DNA of 36,174 nt, taken from positions 1-36,174 of the forward strand of contig NZ_LYVO01000077.1 in the NCBI RefSeq assembly GCF_001984055.1, written 5' to 3'. This DNA is from Variovorax sp. KK3 (GTDB taxonomy: Bacteria; Pseudomonadota; Gammaproteobacteria; Burkholderiales; Burkholderiaceae_C). The notes under the pieces are model-generated. The model made no database searches. It worked only from the letters and a program-made list of their open reading frames with translations, and was not told where the DNA came from. Positions 8,147 to 15,900 of the stretch are shown piece by piece; within the stretch, counting starts at the first letter, position 1; every line of letters starts with the position of its first letter. The translations under genes and the position numbers were made by a program.

Positions 8147-8208
8147 ATGCTAGACCTCGGCCTTGCGGCGGACCATCTGAATTTGGTCAATGCGGCGAAC
8201 GCCGATTG
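8147..8208 (-). promoter_or_regulatory. Promoter and palindromic operator candidate of the first ABC operon
   Basis: The minus strand reads TAGCAT at 8152-8147 as a -10. Upstream, CGGCG at 8193-8197 and CGCCG at 8200-8204 form a perfect inverted repeat around AA. It is flanked by CAAT (8188-8191) and ATTG (8205-8208), giving a dyad about 21 bases long centred near -58. This dyad differs from the CTT-N11-AAG boxes of the other catabolic promoters, so operon 1 may answer to another regulator. Confidence 0.45.
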
Positions 8209-8263
8209 CGAAAGGCCGCCCGACGCCGCATGCTCGGTCGAAGCCGCTGCGGCGCCGAGGAGT

Positions 8264-8330
8264 CTTCGCATTCGTCGAAGCCCCCGTGCCGGAAAGTTGA
8301 TTCCCGTTGCACGGCGCGCCGCCTTAGCAT
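8264..8330 (+). promoter_or_regulatory. LysR-type operator and promoter of the EthD / lactonase operon
   Basis: A 17-base dyad CTTCGCATTCGTCGAAG (8264-8280; CTT-N11-AAG, which contains T-N11-A) is centred at 8272. It is followed after six bases by TGCCG (8287-8291) and then ATTCC (8300-8304). A -10 TAGCAT lies at 8325-8330, 53 bases from the dyad centre, so the dyad sits at about -65. The same arrangement occurs upstream of three other transcription units in this window. Confidence 0.55.
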
Positions 8331-8357
8331 CACGCAGATTCGAGACCCGGAGACACC

Positions 8358-8687
8358 ATGGCCGACGACACCATCATGTACAAGCGCATCGGGCTCGTGC
8401 AGCGCAAGAAGACGCTGAGCCGCGAGCAGTTCGAAGCCCACTGGCTCAGCACGCACGCCGACCTGTGCAAAAAGCTGCCGGGCATGCGCCGCTACTCGGT
8501 CAACCTGGTCGAGCCGGGCCGCTTCCCTCACTTTCCGTACGACGGCTTCTCCGAGCTGTGGTTCGACTCCGAGGATGCGTTGAAGGCCGCGCTCGACAGC
8601 CCCGAGGGCCGCACGCTGCTGGCGGACCTGCCCAACTTCGTCGAGAAGATCGAGCCGCTGGTGGTACAGGAGCATCCCAAGCTCTGA
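8358..8687 (+). CDS. EthD-domain protein (dimeric alpha-beta barrel)
   Basis: 109 residues with the EthD-like pattern MYKRIGLVQRKKTLSREQFEAHWL, then a strand and the short helix SEDALKAALDSPEG, ending in a Glu/Val-rich strand. EthD-fold proteins form dimeric ferredoxin-like barrels; some are needed for P450 systems, others are small isomerases or lactone-handling enzymes, and many are uncharacterised. No catalytic residue can be assigned with confidence, although H27 in EAHW is conserved-looking. GGAG at 8349-8352 precedes the ATG by five bases. It is the first gene after the LysR-type operator at 8264-8330 and ends 22 bases before the lactonase-like gene, so the two are probably co-transcribed. 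Confidence 0.8.
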   Translation: MADDTIMYKRIGLVQRKKTLSREQFEAHWLSTHADLCKKLPGMRRYSVNLVEPGRFPHFPYDGFSELWFDSEDALKAALDSPEGRTLLADLPNFVEKIEPLVVQEHPKL

Positions 8688-8709
8688 GACGTCGCAAGGT
8701 CGACAGGGT

Positions 8710-10548
8710 GTGAACGACGCAGCCATGGCGCAGCGCCTGCTGCTGTTCGGCACCGACGAGCCGGCCGCACCGGCGCTGCCGCTGACCGCGGGCCGGCTGT
8801 CGGCGCTGCTGCGTGGCACCCGCCTCGGCCCCATCCGCTACGACGGCCACGAGGTCTGGCACGGCATCGACTTTCTGTTTCGAGATGCCGACTGGGGCAC
8901 ACCCGCGCCCATGGTCGACAGCCTCGTGCACCACAGCGACACGGACGCATTCCGCGCCGAGTTGCGCGGCCACATCGACGCCGGAAGCGCCACCATCTCC
9001 TTCGACATCCGCATCGAAGCCGATGAAGATGGCCTGCGCTACGAAGCGACGGCGCATGCCGACGCGGATGTGCTCACCAACCGCACCGGCTTGGTCCTGA
9101 TGCATCCGCTGCAAGCCTGCGGCCGCCCGGTGGAAGTGACGCACACCGATGGTCGCACCAGCAGCTCCACCTTGCCGACCTTGATCGCGCCCTGGCCTCC
9201 TTTCACGCTCGTGCGGGCCATCCGCCATGCCTACGCGGACGAGGCCTGGGCCGCATGCCGCTTCTCGGGCGAGGACTTCGAGCTGGAAGACCAGCGCAAC
9301 AACGCCGATGCCTCCTTCAAGACCTACTGCCGCTCGAACTTGATGCCGCGGCCCTACCTGCTGCGCGCGGGCATGGTGGTGCGGCAGGCGGTCCTGCTCG
9401 AGATCGAATCGCCGCCTGCGAAAGCACTCGCCACGACGGCACGGCCGGTGCAGGTGCGCGTGGGCGATGCCGGGCCGCCCTTGCCCGCCATCGGCGTCGG
9501 CATCTCACCCGCCGACGTGGATGCGCCGCCAACCGTACGCGCAGCACTCGCCGCGCTCGCGCCCGCCCTGCTTCACCTTTCGCTCGACGCGAATGAAGCG
9601 TGGGTGAATGCGCACGGCATCGCAGACTTGCTGGCCGTCAGCGGCGCTTGTTCGCTGCGGCTCGACATCGCGAACGTCGACCCGGCGCACGCACCTTCGC
9701 AGATCGAAGGCATTGCTGCCAGCTTGCGTACGGCGAACGTCGTGCCGGCCTCGGTCCTTGCCCTGCCGAGCGTGCCGCCGGTCACCGAAGCCGCACGCCG
9801 CGCTTTCCCGGCATCGCGCATCGGCGCGGGCACGCCGCACTTCTTCACGCAACTCAACCGCATCGAGGATTTGGCGGCGGCCGACTTCCTGTCGTTCACC
9901 ACCGCGAGCGTGGTGCACGGCGCCGACGACGCCGAGATCATGGCCGGCCTGCGCAGCCTGCCCGCGATGGTGGAGACACTGCGCTTTCGGCATGGGCCGC
10001 TGCCGGTGCACGTCGGTCCCAGCAGCATCGGCGCCAGGCAGAGTCCGCTGGGTGCGCAGCCCGCATCCGACGGCACGCGCCGGCTCGCGCTGTCACGGCG
10101 CGACCCGCGCACCCGCGGGCTGTTCGGCGCGGCATGGGCGCTCGGCTACGTCGCCCGATTCGCGCAGGCGGGCGCGAAGGCGGTCACCCTCTTCGGCTTG
10201 CAGGGCGATGCCGCGTTGATCGAGAACGGGCTGACCACGCCGGCCCACGAGCTGCTGCGGTGCCTGGGACGGCCCGCACGCTGCCGCGCGCTGGTCGACA
10301 CCGATGCGGACTCGCTCGCCGCGCTCGCGCTCGAACGCGAGGGCCGCACCGAGATCCTGCTGGCCAACCTGGGCGAAGCAGCGCTCGACGTTCAACTCTC
10401 CGGCCTGGCCCTGCCAGACCACGCGCTGCTGATGGACGCAACCGCCTTGCAGGCGCGCGGCAATGACGCCGATGCCCCATGCTGCCGGCCCGTGCCCCTG
10501 CAAGAAGGCCGCCTGACCCTGCCGCCCTATGCGCTCGCCTTCGCGTAG
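8710..10548 (+). CDS. D-apionate-lactonase-like protein (TIM-barrel core)
   Basis: 612 residues from a GTG at 8710 (an ATG at 8725 is an alternative; neither has a strong ribosome site, though AGG precedes the GTG). The layout, an N-terminal beta-rich domain (about 1-220), a middle barrel-like domain (about 255-500) and a small C-terminal beta domain, matches my memory of the D-apionate lactonase (ApnL) family. Matching segments include the LTNRTGLVLMHPLQACGRPVEV region, a D-x-SFKTYCRSNLMPRPY region, and a barrel stretch with FTQLNRIEDLAAADFLSFT followed by HVGPSSIGARQSPLG. ApnL hydrolyses D-apionolactone in D-apiose breakdown. Family membership is by recall and the substrate may differ. No apiose dehydrogenase or apionate oxidoisomerase was recognised nearby. 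It has no signal peptide, so it is cytoplasmic. Confidence 0.55.
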   Translation: MNDAAMAQRLLLFGTDEPAAPALPLTAGRLSALLRGTRLGPIRYDGHEVWHGIDFLFRDADWGTPAPMVDSLVHHSDTDAFRAELRGHIDAGSATISFDIRIEADEDGLRYEATAHADADVLTNRTGLVLMHPLQACGRPVEVTHTDGRTSSSTLPTLIAPWPPFTLVRAIRHAYADEAWAACRFSGEDFELEDQRNNADASFKTYCRSNLMPRPYLLRAGMVVRQAVLLEIESPPAKALATTARPVQVRVGDAGPPLPAIGVGISPADVDAPPTVRAALAALAPALLHLSLDANEAWVNAHGIADLLAVSGACSLRLDIANVDPAHAPSQIEGIAASLRTANVVPASVLALPSVPPVTEAARRAFPASRIGAGTPHFFTQLNRIEDLAAADFLSFTTASVVHGADDAEIMAGLRSLPAMVETLRFRHGPLPVHVGPSSIGARQSPLGAQPASDGTRRLALSRRDPRTRGLFGAAWALGYVARFAQAGAKAVTLFGLQGDAALIENGLTTPAHELLRCLGRPARCRALVDTDADSLAALALEREGRTEILLANLGEAALDVQLSGLALPDHALLMDATALQARGNDADAPCCRPVPLQEGRLTLPPYALAFA

Positions 10549-10608
10549 ACCCTGACTGTCATCGCCATCGGCCTGGGCATACTGGGGCGAACATCACCGA
10601 GGTGAAGC

Positions 10609-11511
10609 TTGCTGCCCGACATCGATTCCCTGGCCTTGTTCGTCCGCGCCGCCGAGCTGCGCAGCCTCACCAAGGCGGCGGAAGCCTCGCACATCGGCCT
10701 GGCCGCCGCCAGCCGCCGCATGGCATTGCTGGAGCATCGCTTCAAGACACCGCTGCTCGAGCGCTCGCCGCGCGGCGTCGAGCTCACGCCGGCCGGTGCC
10801 TCGCTGCTGCCGCATGCCAAGGCGCTGCTGCACGAAATCAACGAGATGCAGGCCGAGATGCGCGACCATGCCGACGGCCGCAAGGGCGCGCTGCGCCTGA
10901 TGGCCAACACCTCGGTGATGACCGAGTCGCTGCCGGCCGACGTGGCCGCCTTCGCGCAGCGCCACCCCGACGTGCGCGTCACGGTGCAGGAGCGCTGGAG
11001 CACCGAGATCGTCCATGCGCTGCTGGCAGGCGACGCCGACGTCGGCATCGTGGTCGAAGGCACGCAGACCGAAAGCCTGGAAACCCGCACCTACCGCACC
11101 GACCGCATCGCGGTGGTGATGCCCGCGGCGCATCCGCTGGCCTCGGTGCCGGAGATGAAGTTCGCCGACGTGCTCGACGACGACCTGGTGGCGCTGGAGT
11201 CGGGCGCATCGATGATGCGGCTCTTGACCGAGCAGGCGGTCATCGAGGAGCGCACGCTCCAGCTGCGCGTGCAGGTGCGCAGCTTCGAAGCGGTGTGCCG
11301 CATGGTGCAGGCCGGCCTGGGCCTGGGCATCCTGCCCTACGAAGGGTCGAGCCTCATGGGCGAAGCCCTGGGCCTGGTGGTGCGGCCGCTGTCGGAGGCG
11401 TGGGCCGAGCGCAACATGCTCGTGTGCGTGAAGAAGGAGCGGGCGGGCAATGCCTCGGTCGGGATGCTCGTCGACCACCTGGCCTCGGCGCGCGCCGCGC
11501 CGGCCGCTTGA
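10609..11511 (+). CDS. LysR-family transcriptional regulator
   Basis: 300 residues. The N-terminal winged helix-turn-helix (about 3-62) reads LFVRAAELRSLTKAAEASHIGLAAAS with the usual ERSPRGVELTPAG wing, followed by the linker helix and a periplasmic-binding-like effector domain (about 90-290). The start is a TTG at 10609, chosen because GAGG at 10599-10602 is placed six bases upstream and no ATG fits the family start. It lies 60 bases after the lactonase-like gene on the same strand, and the next gene (CoA-transferase) has its own operator. I infer that it controls the four promoters in this window carrying a CTT-N11-AAG box near -65. The effector would then be a pathway intermediate. Confidence 0.92.
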   Translation: MLPDIDSLALFVRAAELRSLTKAAEASHIGLAAASRRMALLEHRFKTPLLERSPRGVELTPAGASLLPHAKALLHEINEMQAEMRDHADGRKGALRLMANTSVMTESLPADVAAFAQRHPDVRVTVQERWSTEIVHALLAGDADVGIVVEGTQTESLETRTYRTDRIAVVMPAAHPLASVPEMKFADVLDDDLVALESGASMMRLLTEQAVIEERTLQLRVQVRSFEAVCRMVQAGLGLGILPYEGSSLMGEALGLVVRPLSEAWAERNMLVCVKKERAGNASVGMLVDHLASARAAPAA

Positions 11512-11541
11512 CCCGGCAGCCGTGGTGCACGGCCGCCCGCG

Positions 11542-11608
11542 CTTCGAAATTCCACAAGTCCGGCTTGCCCGAATTCCCATGGACGCGTTCGGCCCCAGGG
11601 CGAAAAAT
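11542..11608 (+). promoter_or_regulatory. LysR-type operator and promoter candidate of the CoA-transferase gene
   Basis: CTTCGAAATTCCACAAG at 11542-11558 keeps CTT-N11-AAG but is less symmetric inside. After seven bases comes TGCCC (11566-11570) and then GAATTCC (11571-11577). AAAAAT at 11603-11608 is a possible -10 at exactly 53 bases from the box centre (11550), the spacing seen at the other three sites. The 184-base gap between the regulator and CoA-transferase genes is otherwise featureless. Confidence 0.45.
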
Positions 11609-11695
11609 CACTGCATCGGCCGCTCGCCTGCCGCCCTGCGTGCTTGCAGCCGATGCAGGCGCCGGACCCCGCGGCCCTCCAACGCAGAGGAATAC

Positions 11696-12838
11696 ATGGA
11701 CAGCAAACCTCTCAACGGCATCTTCGTCGTGGCGCTCGAACAGGCAGTCGCCGCGCCCTTCTGCTCCAGCCGCCTGGCGGACGCCGGCGCGCGCGTGATC
11801 AAGATCGAGCGGCCCACCGGCGACTTCGCGCGCGGCTACGACGGCGCGGTGTACGGCGAGTCCTCCTACTTCGTCTGGATCAACCGCGGCAAGGAATCGG
11901 TGGCGCTGGACCTCACGCAGGACGAGGACAAGGCGCGCCTCCATGCGCTCGTCGCGCAGGCCGACGTCTTCATCCAGAACCTCGCGCCCGGTGCCGCGGC
12001 GCGGCTGGGCTTCGGCTCCGATGCACTGCGCGAGAAGTTTCCGCGCCTCGTCACCTGCGACATCAGCGGCTACGGCGAATCCGGCCCGCTGCACCAGCTC
12101 AAGGCCTACGACCTGCTGGTGCAGGCGGAGAGCGGCCTGGTCGCCGTGAGCGGCGCCCCCGGCCCGTGGGGCCGCATCGGCGTATCGATCTGCGACATCA
12201 CGGCCGGCATGAACGCGCTGATCGGCGTGCAGCAGGCACTGCTGCAGCGCGAACGCACCGGCCGCGGCAGCGGCGTGAAGGTGTCGCTCTTCGACTCGGC
12301 CGGCGACTTGATGGCCGTGCCCTACCTGCAGGCGCGCTACGGTGCGGGCGCGCCCGAGCGGGTGGGCCTCAAGCACCCTAGCATCGCGCCCTACGGCTCC
12401 TTCGCCTGTTCGGACGGGCGCGAGATCGTGCTGTCGATCCAGAACGAACGCGAGTGGGCCAGCTTCTGCGGCACGGTGCTGGGCGATGCTGCACTGGCCG
12501 CCGACGCGCGCTTCGCCGGCAACAATGCGCGCACGCGCAACCGGCCCGAGCTCGAAGCGATCATCCAGGCGGTGTTCGGCGAACTCACCTATGCCGAAGC
12601 CGCTGACCGCCTGACCGAGGCGCAGACCGCCTACGGCGCCATCAACTCGGTGCACGACCTCATCTCCCACCCGCAGCTGCGCACCCGGCGCATGACGGTG
12701 CACGGCCGCACGGTCGAAGTGCCGGCGCTGCCCTACGTCATGGAGTGGGACGAGCCGCAGTTCGCGCCTATTCCGGCCATCGGGGAGCATGGACCGCTGC
12801 CGCAGGTGGAGGCGTTGCCGGCCAAGAAGGCGGCCTGA
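11696..12838 (+). CDS. Class III CoA-transferase, CaiB/BaiF family
   Basis: 380 residues. The N-terminal VVALEQAVAAPFCSSRLADAGARVIKIE block is the family CoA-binding start, and R64-G65-K66 (NRGKESVALDL) is the usual following motif. Asp139 in KAYDLLVQAESGL is in the position of the nucleophile that forms the acyl-aspartyl anhydride in formyl-CoA transferase. The product moves CoA between carboxylic acids in the cytoplasm. The start ATG at 11696 has AGAGGA immediately upstream (11686-11691). Substrate is not readable. The operator shared with the EthD, SDR and aldehyde dehydrogenase promoters suggests it activates an acid produced by that pathway. Confidence 0.88.
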   Translation: MDSKPLNGIFVVALEQAVAAPFCSSRLADAGARVIKIERPTGDFARGYDGAVYGESSYFVWINRGKESVALDLTQDEDKARLHALVAQADVFIQNLAPGAAARLGFGSDALREKFPRLVTCDISGYGESGPLHQLKAYDLLVQAESGLVAVSGAPGPWGRIGVSICDITAGMNALIGVQQALLQRERTGRGSGVKVSLFDSAGDLMAVPYLQARYGAGAPERVGLKHPSIAPYGSFACSDGREIVLSIQNEREWASFCGTVLGDAALAADARFAGNNARTRNRPELEAIIQAVFGELTYAEAADRLTEAQTAYGAINSVHDLISHPQLRTRRMTVHGRTVEVPALPYVMEWDEPQFAPIPAIGEHGPLPQVEALPAKKAA

Positions 12839-12960
12839 ACACGGCACCAGGCTCGCGCGCCCGGACGGCGCTGCGCGCCTCATCCATTTGGTGGAGACAA
12901 TCTCGTCGCGCCCTCTGGTGGGCAGCGAGTGGGCATGGCAGCATGGGCGCCCCTACGGGT

Positions 12961-12965
12961 GGAGG
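12961..12965 (+). promoter_or_regulatory. Ribosome binding site fixing the start of the 1536-residue fusion protein
   Basis: GGAGG lies six bases before the ATG at 12972. The frame is open for 61 more codons upstream, but that part overlaps the end of the CoA-transferase gene, is Arg/Trp-rich and lacks a ribosome site. The start is therefore set at 12972. Confidence 0.7.
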
Positions 12966-12971
12966 CCGAAC

Positions 12972-15900
12972 ATGCACAAAGAACTGGTCGTCAACACACC
13001 GAGCTTGTCGGGCAGCAGCGAACTCCTGGTGATCGCGCCCATCAAGCCCGGTTTCGTGCCGGCGCTCGATGCGGTGACCTATACCAGCCGCGCAAAGTTG
13101 CTGCTGCGCGCGCTGCACTCCGGGCGAAAGAACGCGCACGAATACAACCTGTTCCGAGCCGTCTCCGACGCGGTCGAGCGCGTGGGCGTGATCCACACCC
13201 TGCGTGTCGCAGTGCTCGAACCCGACGAGGCCAGCAAGGCGGGCAGCATTCTCCTGTCGGTCAACTTCGACGGCGCCTACGAGGCCTACGTGCGGACGAT
13301 CTGGCAGAAGGCGGCCCGCCTGCTCGACCTGATCTTCTGCAACACCATCGACCACGTGACGGGCTGGGATCATTCCTATGACGCCTGGAGCCGTTGGTTG
13401 CTGTCCCGGCAGATCGACACGCCCTTCTACTACGGTGCGCCTTCGCTGACGAAGGGCGATGCGACTGCGCTGCGCATGCAGGACCGGTTTCAGCGACGCC
13501 AGGCGGGCACGGACTTGCTCAACACCCGGACTGCATTCACCGATGCGGAGCACATCGCGTGGGAGCTGATCCGAAACGACCGCGATCCGCAGTCGGGCCC
13601 GTTCGCGCAAGGCCCCTCCCAGGCGATGGCTGCCGGAGAACGCGAGGGCGTGCGCCAAGGCCTGCAGGGACTCGCAGGCGTCTACCGCCTGGCCGACCTC
13701 TACACGCCGGGCACGGCAGACGGGGACGTGCTGCGTCATGCGGCCTACGAGCTGCTGCCGGAGTTCGTGCGCATGTGGCAGATTCCCATCAAGTACGGTG
13801 CAAGCATCAGGGACGCCGCGGGCGAGCGCCTGAGCAAGGCACTGCAATGGCTGGAGCAGCCGCTCCCGCTGCCCGCCGTGCGCCAGAAGCCGCCCCTGCC
13901 CTCCGCTGCACCCACGCTGCCGCCACGTGCACAGGCCGGCATCATGCGGGCGGTCGAGGGTGCCACGCGGGCCTGCGTCTGCCTCGTGTCCTTCGACGCT
14001 CCGGCCGATGCAGCGGCGTTTCTGCGCGAGTTCACGCCGACCCCCGAAGGCGCTTATGTGGACGGGCAAGATTGCTGCAACGTCACGTTGAGCCTCGAAG
14101 GCCTGCGGGCCTGCGGCGTCCCCGAGCGCGTGCTCGACCGCTTGCCGATCGAGTTCCGTCAGGGCATGCAGCGCCGGGCCGGCGTGCTGGGCGACGTGCA
14201 GGCCAACCATCCGCGCCGCTGGGCGCTGCCGGTGGCGAACTGGCCCGCTGCCGTCGACCACCCGGACCTCCCCCCACCGCCCGGCGCACCGAACGTGCCG
14301 CTGGAGGCGGTGCACGCCCTGCTGCATGTGCGCGTTTTCGCCACCAGCGAGCAAAAACTCGGTGACGAGCTGAAAGTCCGCTTCGCCAGGCTCGGCACGG
14401 GCGTGCGTCCCTTGTCGGTGCAATGGCTGCGCCGCCAGTTCGACAACATCAACAACCCAGTCGATCACTTCGGCTACTCCGACGGCCATTCCGACCCGGT
14501 GTTCGCGCCGGACAACGCCTTCTTCTTTCCGAACCAGGTACACGTCGGCGAAGCGCTGGTCGGCCATGCCAACGCGGCCGACGCGAGCCCTCAGCTCGGG
14601 CCCGAACTCGCGCCGCTGTTGCAGGACGCCAGCTATCTGGTGGTGCGCAAGCTGCGGCAGGACGTCGCTGCATTCGATGCCGCCGTCGCTGCGACCGGGT
14701 TGCCGACCGACACCGTCAAGGCCAAGCTGATGGGCCGCAACGTCGATGGCACGCCGCTGTTCCCGGGTGGCGGCATGAACGACTTCAACTACGACGACGA
14801 CCCGGCCGGCTCGGTCTGCCCGTTCGCCGCCCACATCCGGCGAGCCAACCCGCGAGTCAGCGATGGCGTGCAGGCGAACGAAGTCAAGGCGCTGCCCGGC
14901 GGCCGCCCGCCTCGGCTCTTTCGGCGCGGCATGTCGTACATGGACAGCGTCGACGGAGGGGGTGTTGAGAAGGGCTTGTTCTTCATGGCGTACAACGCGC
15001 GCATCGGCGAGCAGTTCGAAATCGTGCAGCGCTGGCTGGCGGGCGGCAACAGTTCAGGCGCGCCATCGGGTGCGGCCGACGCGATCTGTGGCGTGGCGGA
15101 AGCGGGCCGCCGACGCTTCTTTCGCTTCGAGAACGCGGGCAGCATCGTTCACATGCCGCTCGATGGCGACGACGAACTCGGGGTCGAAGCACCGCCGCTG
15201 GTGCGCCTGGCCTGGGGCGCCTACTTTCTGGCGCCGTCGCTCGATGGCGTGGAACACCTGGCCACGCTCGCCGACGCCGCCGCCCTGGCCAATGCCGGTG
15301 CTGCCCAGGCGCAGGTGCCCTGGAGCGTGGCCGAAGGCTTGGCCGCCATCAAGAAAATTCAGGACATCGAGGCCGAGGCCGGCGCCGATGCCGCACGGGC
15401 CCACTGGAAGACCGCGCTCGAAGACCCCGAAAGCCGCCGCGAGTTTCGAACGGCGTCGATCTGGGCGGCGATCCGCCGAGGGCACGGCGGGCTGCTGCGC
15501 ACACCGTACGGCGTGCTGGTGGCCGACGACGCGCTGGTCCGCCAGGTGCTGACCGACGTCGACGCGCACTACACGGTCGATGGCTACCAGCAGCGGCTCG
15601 CGCACACCATCGGGCCGATCTTCCTCGGCCTGGACGCCGGTGCCGAGTACGACCGCCAGGCCCTGGCCTGCAATGGTGCGATCGAGCAGCTCACCTTCGA
15701 TGACGGCTACACCCCAGCGCGCGCACTCACCCGCGCCCTGCTGCAGCGCTGGGTCGACGATGCGGACCAGCGCGCGGGCGGCTACGGCGAATCTCGATGG
15801 GAACTCAACGTGGACATCCGGGACGTCAACGATCGCGTGCTGGCGGGCCTGCTCGAAGCGTGGTTCGGACTGTCGCCGGCCGGCGGCCACCTGACGCCGG

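Noticed and set aside
12789..12971. Longer N-terminus for the fusion protein
   Set aside because: The extra 61 codons overlap the CoA-transferase gene end, are Arg/Trp-rich and have no ribosome site. GGAGG is correctly placed before the ATG at 12972.
12768..14834. 688-codon minus-strand open frame, and a similar 564-codon frame at 15054-16748
   Set aside because: Both are antisense to the multi-domain fusion gene, whose plus-strand frame carries catalytic motifs throughout. They reflect GC bias only.
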